From Marinicella marina (GTDB lineage Bacteria > Pseudomonadota > Gammaproteobacteria > Xanthomonadales > Marinicellaceae), in contig NZ_JASJNC010000001.1 in the NCBI RefSeq assembly GCF_030065545.1, positions 434,001 through 498,000 on the forward strand: a DNA stretch of 64,000 bases. Reading direction: 5' to 3'. Below, one piece after another: positions 17,406 through 25,739 of this stretch. Every line of letters begins with the position of its first letter. Positions within the stretch are counted from its first letter, which is position 1. The notes beneath the pieces are model-generated. The model made no database searches. It was given only the letters and a program-made list of their open reading frames with translations, and was not told where the DNA came from. Position numbers and translations under genes: made by a program.

Positions 17406-19057
17406 AACAATGTCTTCAGTTGGTTGATGTCATCCAGAACCACATCGGCTCCGGCTTGGTATAAATTGTCTTTGGCAGCAGTGGTGGTGGCACCGATTCC
17501 GATACAGATGCAGCCTGCAGCCGTGCCGGCTTGCATGTCATCCACAGTATCGCCACAAAACCATGCGCTATTTGCTGTCAGATTTCGCATCACTTTAAAC
17601 AAGCCTTCAGGGTCTGGTTTTTGTTGCGCCACATCATCGGCACTGACGATGAAGGCAGGCTCAATGTCCAGTTGTTTTACGCCTTGTAGGGCTTCTTGTC
17701 GCGGTCGGCCGGTGACCACCGCAGTTTTGGGATCATCATGGGTGCCGAACAGTTGTGCTTTGAGGGGTTGTTGCAACAGGTCTTGTTCTTGTTCAACCAA
17801 GCCTGGCTTGCCTTCACTGCCCAGGTAGAGGCTTTGAAAGGTGCTGACTACCTGCTCATAAGGTACTTCAGCGCCTTGGTTCTTGATCAATTCAGCAGTC
17901 AAAACCCAATCATTATTGAAGCCACCTTGAGCACGAACGGCCGCAACATCTTGGATGGTGACCATTTGTTCGGTGAGTAATTTAACGCTTTCGATGATAC
18001 ATTGGTCATAGCTTTGTGAGGTATCAATCAGTACCCCATCCATATCAAAGGCTATCAACTCGGGTTTTAAAACTGCCTGTAGTACCGCCATAAATCGGTC
18101 CATGTTCTCAGGAATGGTCAAACGCACCGCATTGGGCAGGCCACCCAGTTCGGTTTTGATCTGGATGTCAGCTTTGGCCATGGCACGGCCGAGCAATGAT
18201 TTTCGTTCCAAAGTGGTTTCAAACAGCAAAAAATTACCGCGACTGGGGCAGGGTTTGAGGCTACAATCAGTTAAAAATGCTGCCACCAGTTCGCGGTTTT
18301 TAGCGATTTGTTGACAGTAGCCTTTGATTTCATCGCGGGCGTTCCAAGCGGCTGTTGCCAGTTGTAGATTGGCTCTGGATACATTGAAAGGCATGGCTAT
18401 TTGTCGCCATTTCTCGACCAATGCCGGCTGACCAAAAATGTAACCAATGCGGGCACCAGCCAAGCCAAAGGCCTTAGAAAAGGTGCGCATGGTGATCAGG
18501 TTGTCATAAGCGGCATAGTTGATGGGTGCTGTCTCGCATGCAAACTCAACATAAGCCTCATCGAGGAATACTTTGGCGTTTTTGGCCGCAGCAGCTTCAA
18601 TCAAGTCGACCAACACCACATCGTCTAAATACTCGCCAGTGGGGTTATTGGGTCGGGTCAGTATCAACCATTGATCGGCTTGTAGGTTGGCCTTAAGTGC
18701 CTCCACATCAATCGATAAGTCGTCCTTTGCTGGGGTGAATGTGGTGTCATTCTGCCACACCATTTGGTTGTGGGTGTATTGGCTGAAGCAGGGTTCAGGC
18801 ACCAACAAGGATTGGTCATTGAGCTTGCAGTGTTTGTACAACAACTCGATGCTCTCATCACCGCCGTTGGTCAGCATCACACTGCCAGCGGCCAAGCTCA
18901 TGTCAGCAGCCATCAGCTGTTCTAACTGACTGCGATCAGGATAGCGCCACAAGGCATCAACATCCAGCTGAAAATCTCGCAACCAGCGTGGTTGAGAGTC
19001 AGCCCGTTCGTTGAAGTCGAGTTTTAATGGCGCTTTGTTTGCGGTCGGCTCGGACAT
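17402..19057 (-). CDS. hisC: HisC aminotransferase fused to a HAD phosphatase
   Basis: Residues 1-~330 are histidinol-phosphate aminotransferase (fold type I PLP enzyme): RPNNPTGEY, DEAYVEF, and the PLP lysine Lys195 in RTFSKAFGLAGARIGY. Residues ~332-551 are a complete subfamily IA HAD hydrolase: motif I FDMDGVLID (Asp338, Asp340), motif II TGRPR (Thr449), motif III Lys480 in QQKPDPEG and motif IV GDTVDD (Asp506, Asp507). Because HisB lacks a phosphatase domain, the HAD part is the best candidate for histidinol-phosphate phosphatase. That role is inferred from the missing step and the fusion. It lies 3 bp after hisG and overlaps hisB by 4 bp. Confidence 0.92.
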   Translation of the reverse strand: MSEPTANKAPLKLDFNERADSQPRWLRDFQLDVDALWRYPDRSQLEQLMAADMSLAAGSVMLTNGGDESIELLYKHCKLNDQSLLVPEPCFSQYTHNQMVWQNDTTFTPAKDDLSIDVEALKANLQADQWLILTRPNNPTGEYLDDVVLVDLIEAAAAKNAKVFLDEAYVEFACETAPINYAAYDNLITMRTFSKAFGLAGARIGYIFGQPALVEKWRQIAMPFNVSRANLQLATAAWNARDEIKGYCQQIAKNRELVAAFLTDCSLKPCPSRGNFLLFETTLERKSLLGRAMAKADIQIKTELGGLPNAVRLTIPENMDRFMAVLQAVLKPELIAFDMDGVLIDTSQSYDQCIIESVKLLTEQMVTIQDVAAVRAQGGFNNDWVLTAELIKNQGAEVPYEQVVSTFQSLYLGSEGKPGLVEQEQDLLQQPLKAQLFGTHDDPKTAVVTGRPRQEALQGVKQLDIEPAFIVSADDVAQQKPDPEGLFKVMRNLTANSAWFCGDTVDDMQAGTAAGCICIGIGATTTAAKDNLYQAGADVVLDDINQLKTLL

Positions 19058-19060
19058 TTT

Positions 19061-19909
19061 TTATACCACTTTACGAATTGGCAATTCAAGGATGTCGGTG
19101 GCACCGGCTTGTTTCAGTTTTGGAATCAAGTCTCTGGTGGCATTTTTCATGATGGCTGCGCGCACCGAATAGGCATCTGAATTGAACAGCTGACTGACGG
19201 TGGGTGAACGCATCGCTGGCAGCAGAGCAACGATTTTTTCGATGTTCTCACTCTGACAGTTCATTTCCAGTAACACCCTTTGGCGGGCATTCATGACGCC
19301 ATTAATCAATAACAGCATGTCATCAATGATGGCTTTTTTCTCAGGATCTTGCAGCGCTTGTTTGTTAGCAAAAAACTGCGTGGCACTCTCATAAACCACA
19401 TCACAAATCTTCAAGCGGTTGGCTTTGATGGTGGTGCCGGTGCTGGTGTTATCAATGATCATGTCGGCATCTTCAGGAGGGAACACTTCGGTGGCGCCGT
19501 AAGAGCGAATCAACTTTGCATCAAAGCCGTTCTTTTCCAAAAACTTTTCAGCCAGATTCATGTACTCAGTGGCGACAATGATTTTGCGTTGTTTCAGCGC
19601 TACATAATCCCAGTCTTCAGGAATACAAGCCACAATCTGTACCGGATTGAAGCCCAAAGGTTTGATGATTTCGACATCAGCGCCTTGCTCTGCAATCCAA
19701 TCGAGACCGGCGAAACCAATGTCATGCTGTCCCAGTTCAACCATGGATGGGATGTTTTGACCTTTCAGTAATTTGATTTCAAAACGCTCGTCGTTGCAGC
19801 CTGGGCGGTAGTTGCGGTCGCTGCCCATGACGTTGATGCCAATGTCGGCCAGAAGTTGGTCGATTGCGATTTGTAGCTTGCCTTTGGGTATGGCCATTTT
19901 AATTTTCAT
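19061..19909 (-). CDS. hisG: ATP phosphoribosyltransferase, long form
   Basis: The first enzyme of histidine synthesis, 282 residues from the ATG at 19909 (MKIKMAIPKGKLQ). The frame is open to 20011, but that part lies inside the attenuator. Family features are NYRPGC, DIGFAGLDWIAE, DNTSTGTTIKAN and the C-terminal regulatory domain ending ATDILELPIRKVV. It is therefore the self-standing long form that is usually feedback-inhibited by histidine and needs no HisZ. A weak GAGA lies before the start. It is the first structural gene after the tandem leader. Confidence 0.97.
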   Translation of the reverse strand: MKIKMAIPKGKLQIAIDQLLADIGINVMGSDRNYRPGCNDERFEIKLLKGQNIPSMVELGQHDIGFAGLDWIAEQGADVEIIKPLGFNPVQIVACIPEDWDYVALKQRKIIVATEYMNLAEKFLEKNGFDAKLIRSYGATEVFPPEDADMIIDNTSTGTTIKANRLKICDVVYESATQFFANKQALQDPEKKAIIDDMLLLINGVMNARQRVLLEMNCQSENIEKIVALLPAMRSPTVSQLFNSDAYSVRAAIMKNATRDLIPKLKQAGATDILELPIRKVV

Positions 19910-19950
19910 TGTGTTCGTCTCAGTCTTAAGTTTGTCGGCTTTAAATTTAG

Positions 19951-19982
19951 CCAAAAAAAACCCCGTATTTTCGACGGGGCTT
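19951..19982 (-). terminator. Histidine attenuator terminator 2
   Basis: On the minus strand a stem CCCCGT/ACGGGG with loop CGAAAAT is followed by eight T residues (19953-19960), 20 nt after the second leader peptide stop and 43 nt before hisG. A competing antiterminator can form: GACGGTGCT (20007-20015), just after the His codons, pairs with AGCCCCGTC of the 5' arm with one mismatch. Confidence 0.85.
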
Positions 19983-20001
19983 CGTGAATTATATGCGAAT
20001 C

Positions 20002-20076
20002 TCAGCAGCACCGTCTATGTATGTCGAAATGGTGATGGTGGTTGTTTCCAATGGTTTTGGTGTTGTTATTAATCAT
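20002..20076 (-). CDS. hisL: Second His-rich leader peptide
   Basis: The 24-codon frame ends HHHHFDIHRRCC-stop, with four consecutive His codons at 20029-20040 and a fifth four codons later. It is followed directly by a terminator that has an overlapping antiterminator arm, the arrangement of a classical histidine attenuator. No Shine-Dalgarno sequence is visible before its ATG (the region is AAC/CAA repeats), so its translation rate is uncertain. An in-frame extension to 20193 with no ATG is rejected. Confidence 0.75.
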   Translation of the reverse strand: MINNNTKTIGNNHHHHFDIHRRCC

Positions 20077-20114
20077 TGTTGTTATTGGTGTTTGTTGTTG
20101 GTTATTTTCAAAGC

Positions 20115-20148
20115 AAAAAAAAAGCCCCGTTTCGATGACGGGGCTTTT
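20115..20148 (-). terminator. Histidine attenuator terminator 1
   Basis: A perfect 11-bp stem, AAAAGCCCCGT (20148-20138) with ACGGGGCTTTT (20130-20120), has loop CATCGAA and runs into nine T residues on the minus strand. It follows the first leader peptide by 25 nt and precedes the second. ACGGGG at 20187-20182, inside the first leader peptide, can pair with its CCCCGT arm as an antiterminator. The hairpin could also act weakly on the plus strand. Confidence 0.85.
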
Positions 20149-20173
20149 ATAAGAATTCTTTTTCAAATTGGCA

Positions 20174-20233
20174 CTAAGCCACCCCGTTGGCAATTAACGT
20201 ATGGTGATGGATGTGTGCGAATCTTGTTATCAT
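20174..20233 (-). CDS. hisL: First His-rich leader peptide, probably leaderless
   Basis: A 19-codon frame encodes MITRFAHIHHHTLIANGVA, with His codons at positions 7, 9, 10 and 11. The sequence TRF-H-HHH resembles the E. coli HisL start. The stop codon lies 25 nt before terminator 1, and the segment after the His codons is complementary to that terminator's 5' arm. The promoter predicted just upstream would place the transcript start at about 20233-20235, so the AUG is at or next to the 5' end of the RNA. An in-frame ATG three codons upstream (20242) overlaps the -10 box and is less likely. Confidence 0.75.
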   Translation of the reverse strand: MITRFAHIHHHTLIANGVA

Positions 20234-20240
20234 GCTTCGC

Positions 20241-20269
20241 ATATTAAAGAAGCGCAATTTTTTTGTCAA
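20241..20269 (-). promoter_or_regulatory. Sigma-70 promoter of the his operon
   Basis: A perfect -35, TTGACA (20264-20269), is 17 bp from TAATAT (20241-20246) on the minus strand, just before the first leader peptide. It is the best promoter match I found in the window. Confidence 0.7.
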
Positions 20270-20284
20270 CACCTAAGTTGGCGT

Positions 20285-20313
20285 TTTAACCAAAAATCAA
20301 TAACGTGTATAAT
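20285..20313 (+). promoter_or_regulatory. Promoter of the FG-GAP gene
   Basis: A perfect -10, TATAAT (20308-20313), has a weak TTTAAC -35 at 17-bp spacing, 44 bp before the start codon. It is divergent from the his promoter. Confidence 0.5.
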
Positions 20314-20356
20314 CCGAATACCCAGATATACTTCAGCAAGGAGGCATTTATCAGTT

Positions 20357-22810
20357 ATGAAAAATTTTAGGAATACAATATACAATCTAAGTTTAGTTAT
20401 GCTGTTTTGGAGTTCGACAGCCTTTGGGTTTGACCAAACTCAAGCATGTTGTTCATTGGAAACAGCATCAATCGATAACACATTAATAAGTAAACTAGAA
20501 CCTGCAGTTGAAGGAAATGGCGGAGAATCTACTCGTTTTGCTGAACATGTGGTCGTTGGTGATCAGCACTTATTCGTCGGTGCCCGTGGCATGGCAGGTA
20601 CAGGCGTTGTCAATGTTTATCAAAATGATGGAGTAACTTGGCAACTGAGCCAAACGTTGCAGCCAGAGGATTTATATTCTCATGATGAATTTGGTGCATC
20701 TATCAGTTTATCTGGTGACTTTTTGATGGTTGGAACAGGCCAAAACAACCGAAACTTTTTTGACTCGGCTGGTGTTTACGTCTATCGATATGATGGCAAT
20801 GAATGGGTTGAGTTTCAGAAGATAGTCAACCCGAATGATGAGTTGGAGGGAATTTTTGGCTATCCAGTGGTGGCCAATGATTCCATGGTGTTGGTTGGTT
20901 TCAGAGGCACGTCTTTTGGCGTAGCCAGCAAGGTTTTTGTCTATCAGTTCGACGGTGACTCATGGTCATTGTCACAAACTCTGGAAGACGAACATGGCGA
21001 ACCCAGTTCAGCATTCAGTTACAGCATGGCTCTGAATAACGAAAGGGCTGTGATTGGCGCACCAGTGAATGGGTCGCAGGCAGACAGTAAAGCAGTCATT
21101 TACAACATCTTGGATAATAACTTGGTGTTTGATGAGGTCATTGCTTCACCAACGGCAGAAGCAAATACACCATTCCCAACCACCATTACGTTGGCAGCGG
21201 ATGAAATATTTTTAGGTGCATGGTCTGATAATGTTGCAGGCTCTTTCTCTGGGTCAGTTTATGTTTATACCAAGACCAATGAACAATGGAACCAAACACA
21301 AAGATTACTTCCAACTGGTCCGGGTGCCAGGTCCGGTGATTATTTTGGTCGCTCACTCAGTTATCTGAATGGTGAATTGGTGGTGGGAGCCAGTGGTGAT
21401 GGAGATGGTGTCGTTTATCTCTTTCAAAAACAGAACGAAAATTGGGTTGAACGACGCAGAATTACGCAACAAGATTTAGGCCAAGTAGCAGATGGTGTTT
21501 CTGATTTTGGCCGGTCAGTCGGAGTTTTAAATGACAACCTGGTGGTTGGAGCGGTTGGCGGATTCGACAATCCAGGTTCTGTTCACACCTTCAGCCGACC
21601 TGAAAATGGAGATTGGTCTGTGACATTCACAGCATATGCACCAGTAGGAGCGGCAAATCATAATTTTGGCAATGCCGTAAGCATGCATGGCAACCACCTC
21701 ATCATAGGCGCAATGCGGGACAAAGAAATTTATGAAGAAGGCGGGTCAGCCAGTATTTTTCAATGGCTAGAAAACAGTTGGCAATTGATGCAAATATTAA
21801 CCCCCAAGGATTTACAAACCAATTCAAGAGTGGGCTCAGCAGTCGCTATTCATGAGGATACTGCTGTGGTGGTTGCACATGACGGCTATTCACCCTCTGC
21901 AGACACCAGCGTGTTTTATGTTTACAAGCTTGAAAAAGACACTTGGATTGAACAGCAAAAGGTGGTCATTCCGCAAAGTCAAGATTCTGAGTATTACTAT
22001 GCATCGGTCTCCTTGTTTGATGATGTTATCGCCATAGGCGCCATTGGTTTCGAAAACCAACCTGGCAACATTGGTGCAGTATTTGTATTCAAAGAAGTGG
22101 CGGGCAGTTGGGTCCAGCAACAACAACTGATACCTGAAACCACCTCGAATTATTATCGCTTTGGTAAGTCAGTCAGTGTACAGGGCGACAGGCTTGCTGT
22201 TGGCAGTCAGACTGATGTTTCAGGTCAAGGAGCCGTATATATGTTTGAGTACAATATGGACAGCAGTTCATGGGTTCAAACCGACAAACTGCTGGCCAGT
22301 GATGGCGCAAGTGCTGATGAATTTGGCTATTCAGTCAATTTATCAGGAGATGACCTCATAATCGGCGCACCTGGAGATAATTTGTTTTATGAAATCTACC
22401 GCAAAGGTTCAGCCTATTTTTTTCATAACAATCAAGGCCTGTGGACAGAATCACTGAAAGTTGAGTATGACGTCGCTGTACCAATGGCATATACTTTTGG
22501 TTCATCTGTCAGCCTGGACAATGACACAGCGGTCATTGGCACAGGGTATTTTGATAGAAATTCGAGTCTACCTTATTACGATATGGGCGAGGTTTTTGTC
22601 TATAAAAAGACCAATCAACTATGGCAAAGAGCCATGATTTTGGATAACCCGAACCCACAAGAGCTGGGTGGCTTTGGTCTGGCCGTTGATATATCCAATG
22701 ATAAGGTGGTTGTGGGGTCACGTTTTGATGATGCGCGAGGTACCGATTCAGGTGCTGCTTATGTTTTCGACATACCGCCTGACGCGATCTTTTATGATGG
22801 ATTTGATTGA
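20357..22810 (+). CDS. Secreted FG-GAP (integrin-alpha-like) repeat protein
   Basis: The start at 20357 has an AAGGAGG box 12 nt upstream and gives 817 residues with a signal peptide (MKNFRNTIYNLSLVMLFWSSTAFG). The rest is a chain of about 12-14 repeats of the type DxFGxSVSLxGDxLVVGAxxD followed by GSVYVF, which fold as a beta-propeller and often bind calcium. The far C-terminus is DAIFYDGFD-stop, a tail shared with the choice-of-anchor I protein at 50.4 kb. Likely exported or surface bound. The ligand is unknown. The in-frame stretch 20201-20356 before the start is promoter and leader, not coding. Confidence 0.8.
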   Translation: MKNFRNTIYNLSLVMLFWSSTAFGFDQTQACCSLETASIDNTLISKLEPAVEGNGGESTRFAEHVVVGDQHLFVGARGMAGTGVVNVYQNDGVTWQLSQTLQPEDLYSHDEFGASISLSGDFLMVGTGQNNRNFFDSAGVYVYRYDGNEWVEFQKIVNPNDELEGIFGYPVVANDSMVLVGFRGTSFGVASKVFVYQFDGDSWSLSQTLEDEHGEPSSAFSYSMALNNERAVIGAPVNGSQADSKAVIYNILDNNLVFDEVIASPTAEANTPFPTTITLAADEIFLGAWSDNVAGSFSGSVYVYTKTNEQWNQTQRLLPTGPGARSGDYFGRSLSYLNGELVVGASGDGDGVVYLFQKQNENWVERRRITQQDLGQVADGVSDFGRSVGVLNDNLVVGAVGGFDNPGSVHTFSRPENGDWSVTFTAYAPVGAANHNFGNAVSMHGNHLIIGAMRDKEIYEEGGSASIFQWLENSWQLMQILTPKDLQTNSRVGSAVAIHEDTAVVVAHDGYSPSADTSVFYVYKLEKDTWIEQQKVVIPQSQDSEYYYASVSLFDDVIAIGAIGFENQPGNIGAVFVFKEVAGSWVQQQQLIPETTSNYYRFGKSVSVQGDRLAVGSQTDVSGQGAVYMFEYNMDSSSWVQTDKLLASDGASADEFGYSVNLSGDDLIIGAPGDNLFYEIYRKGSAYFFHNNQGLWTESLKVEYDVAVPMAYTFGSSVSLDNDTAVIGTGYFDRNSSLPYYDMGEVFVYKKTNQLWQRAMILDNPNPQELGGFGLAVDISNDKVVVGSRFDDARGTDSGAAYVFDIPPDAIFYDGFD

Positions 22811-22964
22811 TCTGTTCCTTAAAAATTCCGTGAGTCGCGGTGAAGTTGATTCATGTTTTTAGCAGCAAACAATGGTTTTTTTAGAGTTTCAGCGGGTTGA
22901 TAGAGTAAGGTGTATTTTTGTCGGTTGAATCATTTAAGCAATGTATAAATTGGTTTAATCATCA

Positions 22965-23420
22965 ATGAAAATCCTATTTTTAATTGCAGTGTTATTCCTA
23001 TCAGCTTGTGGCGCGCGTCATTCAGCAGCTGATTCAGCCAGTGTACTTGATCAACTCTATGCGCAATTTCAAGGCTGGCAGGGGACACCTTATCGCCTCG
23101 GCGGTTACGATAAGAGCGGCATTGATTGTTCCGGTTTTGTGGTCCAAACATACAGTGATTTATTCAATCGCCAGTTACCCAGAACCACCACTGCCCAGTC
23201 TAAAGTGGGTAAAAAAATCAAACGCCATGAGTTGCAGGCCGGTGATTTGGTGTTTTTTAAAATAAAAAACCGCGGCAAACTGCGCCACGTCGGTATTTAC
23301 CTCTCGGGTGATCAATTTTTACACGCCTCCACTTCAAAAGGAGTAACGATCTCAAGTTTACAAAACAGCTATTGGCGTGAGCACTACTCCCTAAGTCGAC
23401 GCATGCTATCAATTGATTAA
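22965..23420 (+). CDS. NlpC/P60 family lipoprotein endopeptidase
   Basis: The 151-residue protein has a lipoprotein signal ending FLSAC (cleavage before Cys15) and an NlpC/P60 cysteine peptidase domain: YRLGGYDKSGIDCSGFV with the nucleophile Cys, LRHVGIYL with the catalytic His, and FLHAS. This is the size and layout of MepS/Spr and NlpC, which cut the mDAP-D-Ala or D-Glu-mDAP links in peptidoglycan. It is a single gene between the FG-GAP gene and the convergent trkH. Confidence 0.9.
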   Translation: MKILFLIAVLFLSACGARHSAADSASVLDQLYAQFQGWQGTPYRLGGYDKSGIDCSGFVVQTYSDLFNRQLPRTTTAQSKVGKKIKRHELQAGDLVFFKIKNRGKLRHVGIYLSGDQFLHASTSKGVTISSLQNSYWREHYSLSRRMLSID

Positions 23421-23459
23421 AGTGTTTGAGAGTGACTGCTATTCCAATTGAATCATTGT

Positions 23460-24776
23460 TCAAATAACCAAATCATTGTCCGATTCCTCTTCCCTGCTTT
23501 CGTCTGTTGAAGAAATGGCTACTCCAAAAGTCATGATGCCAACCCTGCCCATGAACATCAAGAGAATAATTATGACCTTACCCAACTCAGTCAGGTCAGC
23601 AGTCAAGCCCATGCTGAGGCCAACAGTACCCATGGCTGAAATTGCCTCAAAAGTAATTACTTGAAGGTTGTGATTTTGTGTTAACAGCAACAGAGTAACT
23701 GCAATAAAAAGTACAGTCAGATAAAAAACCAACGAGGCCGTCGCTAATTGAACTCGATCTTGAGTAAGTGGTCGTTTTTTTAATCGAATCATGTCACGAC
23801 GTTTTAAAGTACTTTTCATAGAGGCAAACAAAACGGCCAAAGTGGTAGATTTCAAACCGCCTCCAGTTCCTGAGGGCGATGCACCAAATACCATGAGAAA
23901 ATATAAAATCATTATCATTGCTGCTGAGATTTCACCGATAGGAATGGTATTAAAACCAACTGTGGTGGTGGAGGTCATGACCTGAAAAAAAGCAGCGAGC
24001 AACCTTTCCCAAGGCATCAAACTTTGAATACTTGGCTCGAAAGCGAACAACAAAAAAGTGCCTGCCATGGAAAAATACAGGGTGATTTGTAGGATGACTT
24101 TACTGGAAAAATGTAGGTTCTTGATTTTACCTGTGATGCTGTTCCACACGTCAGCAACCACAATGAAACCTATGGCGCCTAAATAACTCAATGCAGCGAT
24201 GGTCAGGTTGAGGTACGCGTTGTTGCTGAAACTTTCGAAACTGTTTGAAAATAAACTAAACCCTGCTGTACAAAACGCAGAAATACTGTGAAATATAGCT
24301 GTCCATAGGGCTTGGTCTACATCATTGAAACTAAATATCAGGTACAGTAAAAGCGCTCCAACTGCTTCACAAATCAAAGTGAAATAAATCACCACTTTGA
24401 TAAATTGTAATGGGTTAAAGTCAGCTGGCAGTGAAAAAGTATGCTTGGTCAGTTCTTTTCTGGCTCCCGTGAGTTTAGAACGCATGGCAATCAAAACAAA
24501 TGAACCGAAGGTCATATAACCAATACCACCTATTTGGATACAAAACAGGATAATCAATTGTCCGAAAAAAGAATAATTACTGCCAGGATCGACCGTAACA
24601 AGACCTGTGGTTGAAACTGCCGAAACGGCAATAAATAAATTGTCAAGCCCAGTTGTGGCTTGATTTTGTGCCCATGGCAATGACAGTAAAACCCAACCCA
24701 AGAGCACATAGGACAGGTAACCGAATACAAGTAAGGTCGCAGGATCAAAGTTTTTGATGCGTTTGATGTTAGGCAT
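23460..24776 (-). CDS. TrkH/KtrB-type potassium uptake channel subunit
   Basis: The 438-residue membrane protein has four repeated pore loops with the selectivity residues VSTTGL, CTAGFS, TTVGFN and GTVGLS, the M1-P-M2 fourfold design of SKT family K+ transporters. At ~440 residues it is closer to KtrB than to E. coli TrkH (483). These proteins need a cytosolic RCK subunit (KtrA/TrkA), which is not encoded in this window. It stands alone, convergent with the NlpC gene. Confidence 0.88.
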   Translation of the reverse strand: MPNIKRIKNFDPATLLVFGYLSYVLLGWVLLSLPWAQNQATTGLDNLFIAVSAVSTTGLVTVDPGSNYSFFGQLIILFCIQIGGIGYMTFGSFVLIAMRSKLTGARKELTKHTFSLPADFNPLQFIKVVIYFTLICEAVGALLLYLIFSFNDVDQALWTAIFHSISAFCTAGFSLFSNSFESFSNNAYLNLTIAALSYLGAIGFIVVADVWNSITGKIKNLHFSSKVILQITLYFSMAGTFLLFAFEPSIQSLMPWERLLAAFFQVMTSTTTVGFNTIPIGEISAAMIMILYFLMVFGASPSGTGGGLKSTTLAVLFASMKSTLKRRDMIRLKKRPLTQDRVQLATASLVFYLTVLFIAVTLLLLTQNHNLQVITFEAISAMGTVGLSMGLTADLTELGKVIIILLMFMGRVGIMTFGVAISSTDESREEESDNDLVI

Positions 24777-24943
24777 AAATTTATAAGTAATTTGGCTGTA
24801 AGCATAATAACTAAAATAAACGATTAAATCACATAAATTTTAATTCTTCTTTATGTGCCATAAGTGACTGTTTTTAGAAAGTATGTGAACCTTTCACTGA
24901 TTATGTAATCTATCAAGTATCTATTTATTTAAGAGGTGATGGC

Positions 24944-25726
24944 ATGAATGGTTTTCATATGGACTACGAAGTGTTTTTATTCATTGGCGTGGTGCTGACT
25001 TTGGCGGCTTGGCTGTGGACTAAATTCAAAAAGCTGCAGCGCAGTGACAACAAGCGCTTACAAACCATCGTCGCTGTGGGCAGTTTCTTTCCCTTGTTAT
25101 TGATCGTGTTCTCGTTTCGTTCCTTTGCTTATGAGCCGTTTCGCATTCCATCCTCATCAATGATGCCAACACTGCTCACTGGCGATTTCATTTATGTCGA
25201 TAAAACCGCCTATGGTGTTAAGTTACCGATTGTACACAACACCCTCATAGAAACCGGTACACCACAACGCGGTGATGTGATGGTGTTTCGTTCCGTCGAA
25301 GATCCCGCCACCGACGTGATCAAGCGCGTTGTTGGGATTCCTGGTGACCACATCAGATATGATGAGCGAACCAAACAAATATTCGTTAATGGTGAAGCCT
25401 TACCCGAAACATTTGAAGGTCCTTATAACGGATTTCATGATGACATCAATCCCAACGGGCTCAATCAAAGGGCTACCATAACGGGTGAAGTTGAGCACAA
25501 AATACTGCACTCTGATCGGGTCAGGCATCGCTACGCACACCGTGAATTGGTGGTGCCCGAAGGGCATTATTTTGGTATGGGTGATAACCGCGATTTCAGT
25601 GCCGACAGCCGGGTTTGGGGTTTGATTCCAGAGCGGAACATAGTTGGTCAAGCCAAAGGCATCTGGATGCACTGGCGCCCCAGTGCTTTTATCGACGGTT
25701 TAAAGCGAATTGGTACCCAGCTTTGA
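24944..25726 (+). CDS. lepB: Signal peptidase I
   Basis: The 260-residue inner-membrane protease begins after an AGAGGTG box. Two hydrophobic segments (about 9-26 and 43-62) precede the periplasmic domain. The catalytic Ser lies in FRIPSSSMMPTLL and the general-base Lys in DVIKRVVGIPGD. GDNRDFSADSRVWG is the conserved box E. It removes signal peptides from Sec and Tat substrates. The usual lepA-lepB-rnc-era neighbourhood is absent: the SRAP gene follows after 13 bp. Confidence 0.95.
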   Translation: MNGFHMDYEVFLFIGVVLTLAAWLWTKFKKLQRSDNKRLQTIVAVGSFFPLLLIVFSFRSFAYEPFRIPSSSMMPTLLTGDFIYVDKTAYGVKLPIVHNTLIETGTPQRGDVMVFRSVEDPATDVIKRVVGIPGDHIRYDERTKQIFVNGEALPETFEGPYNGFHDDINPNGLNQRATITGEVEHKILHSDRVRHRYAHRELVVPEGHYFGMGDNRDFSADSRVWGLIPERNIVGQAKGIWMHWRPSAFIDGLKRIGTQL

Positions 25727-25739
25727 TATAATAAGTGCC

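Noticed and set aside
20117-20149. Terminator for a gene upstream of the his operon on the minus strand
   Set aside because: No minus-strand gene lies upstream within 3 kb, and the hairpin follows a His-rich leader frame and the best promoter, so it fits an attenuator.
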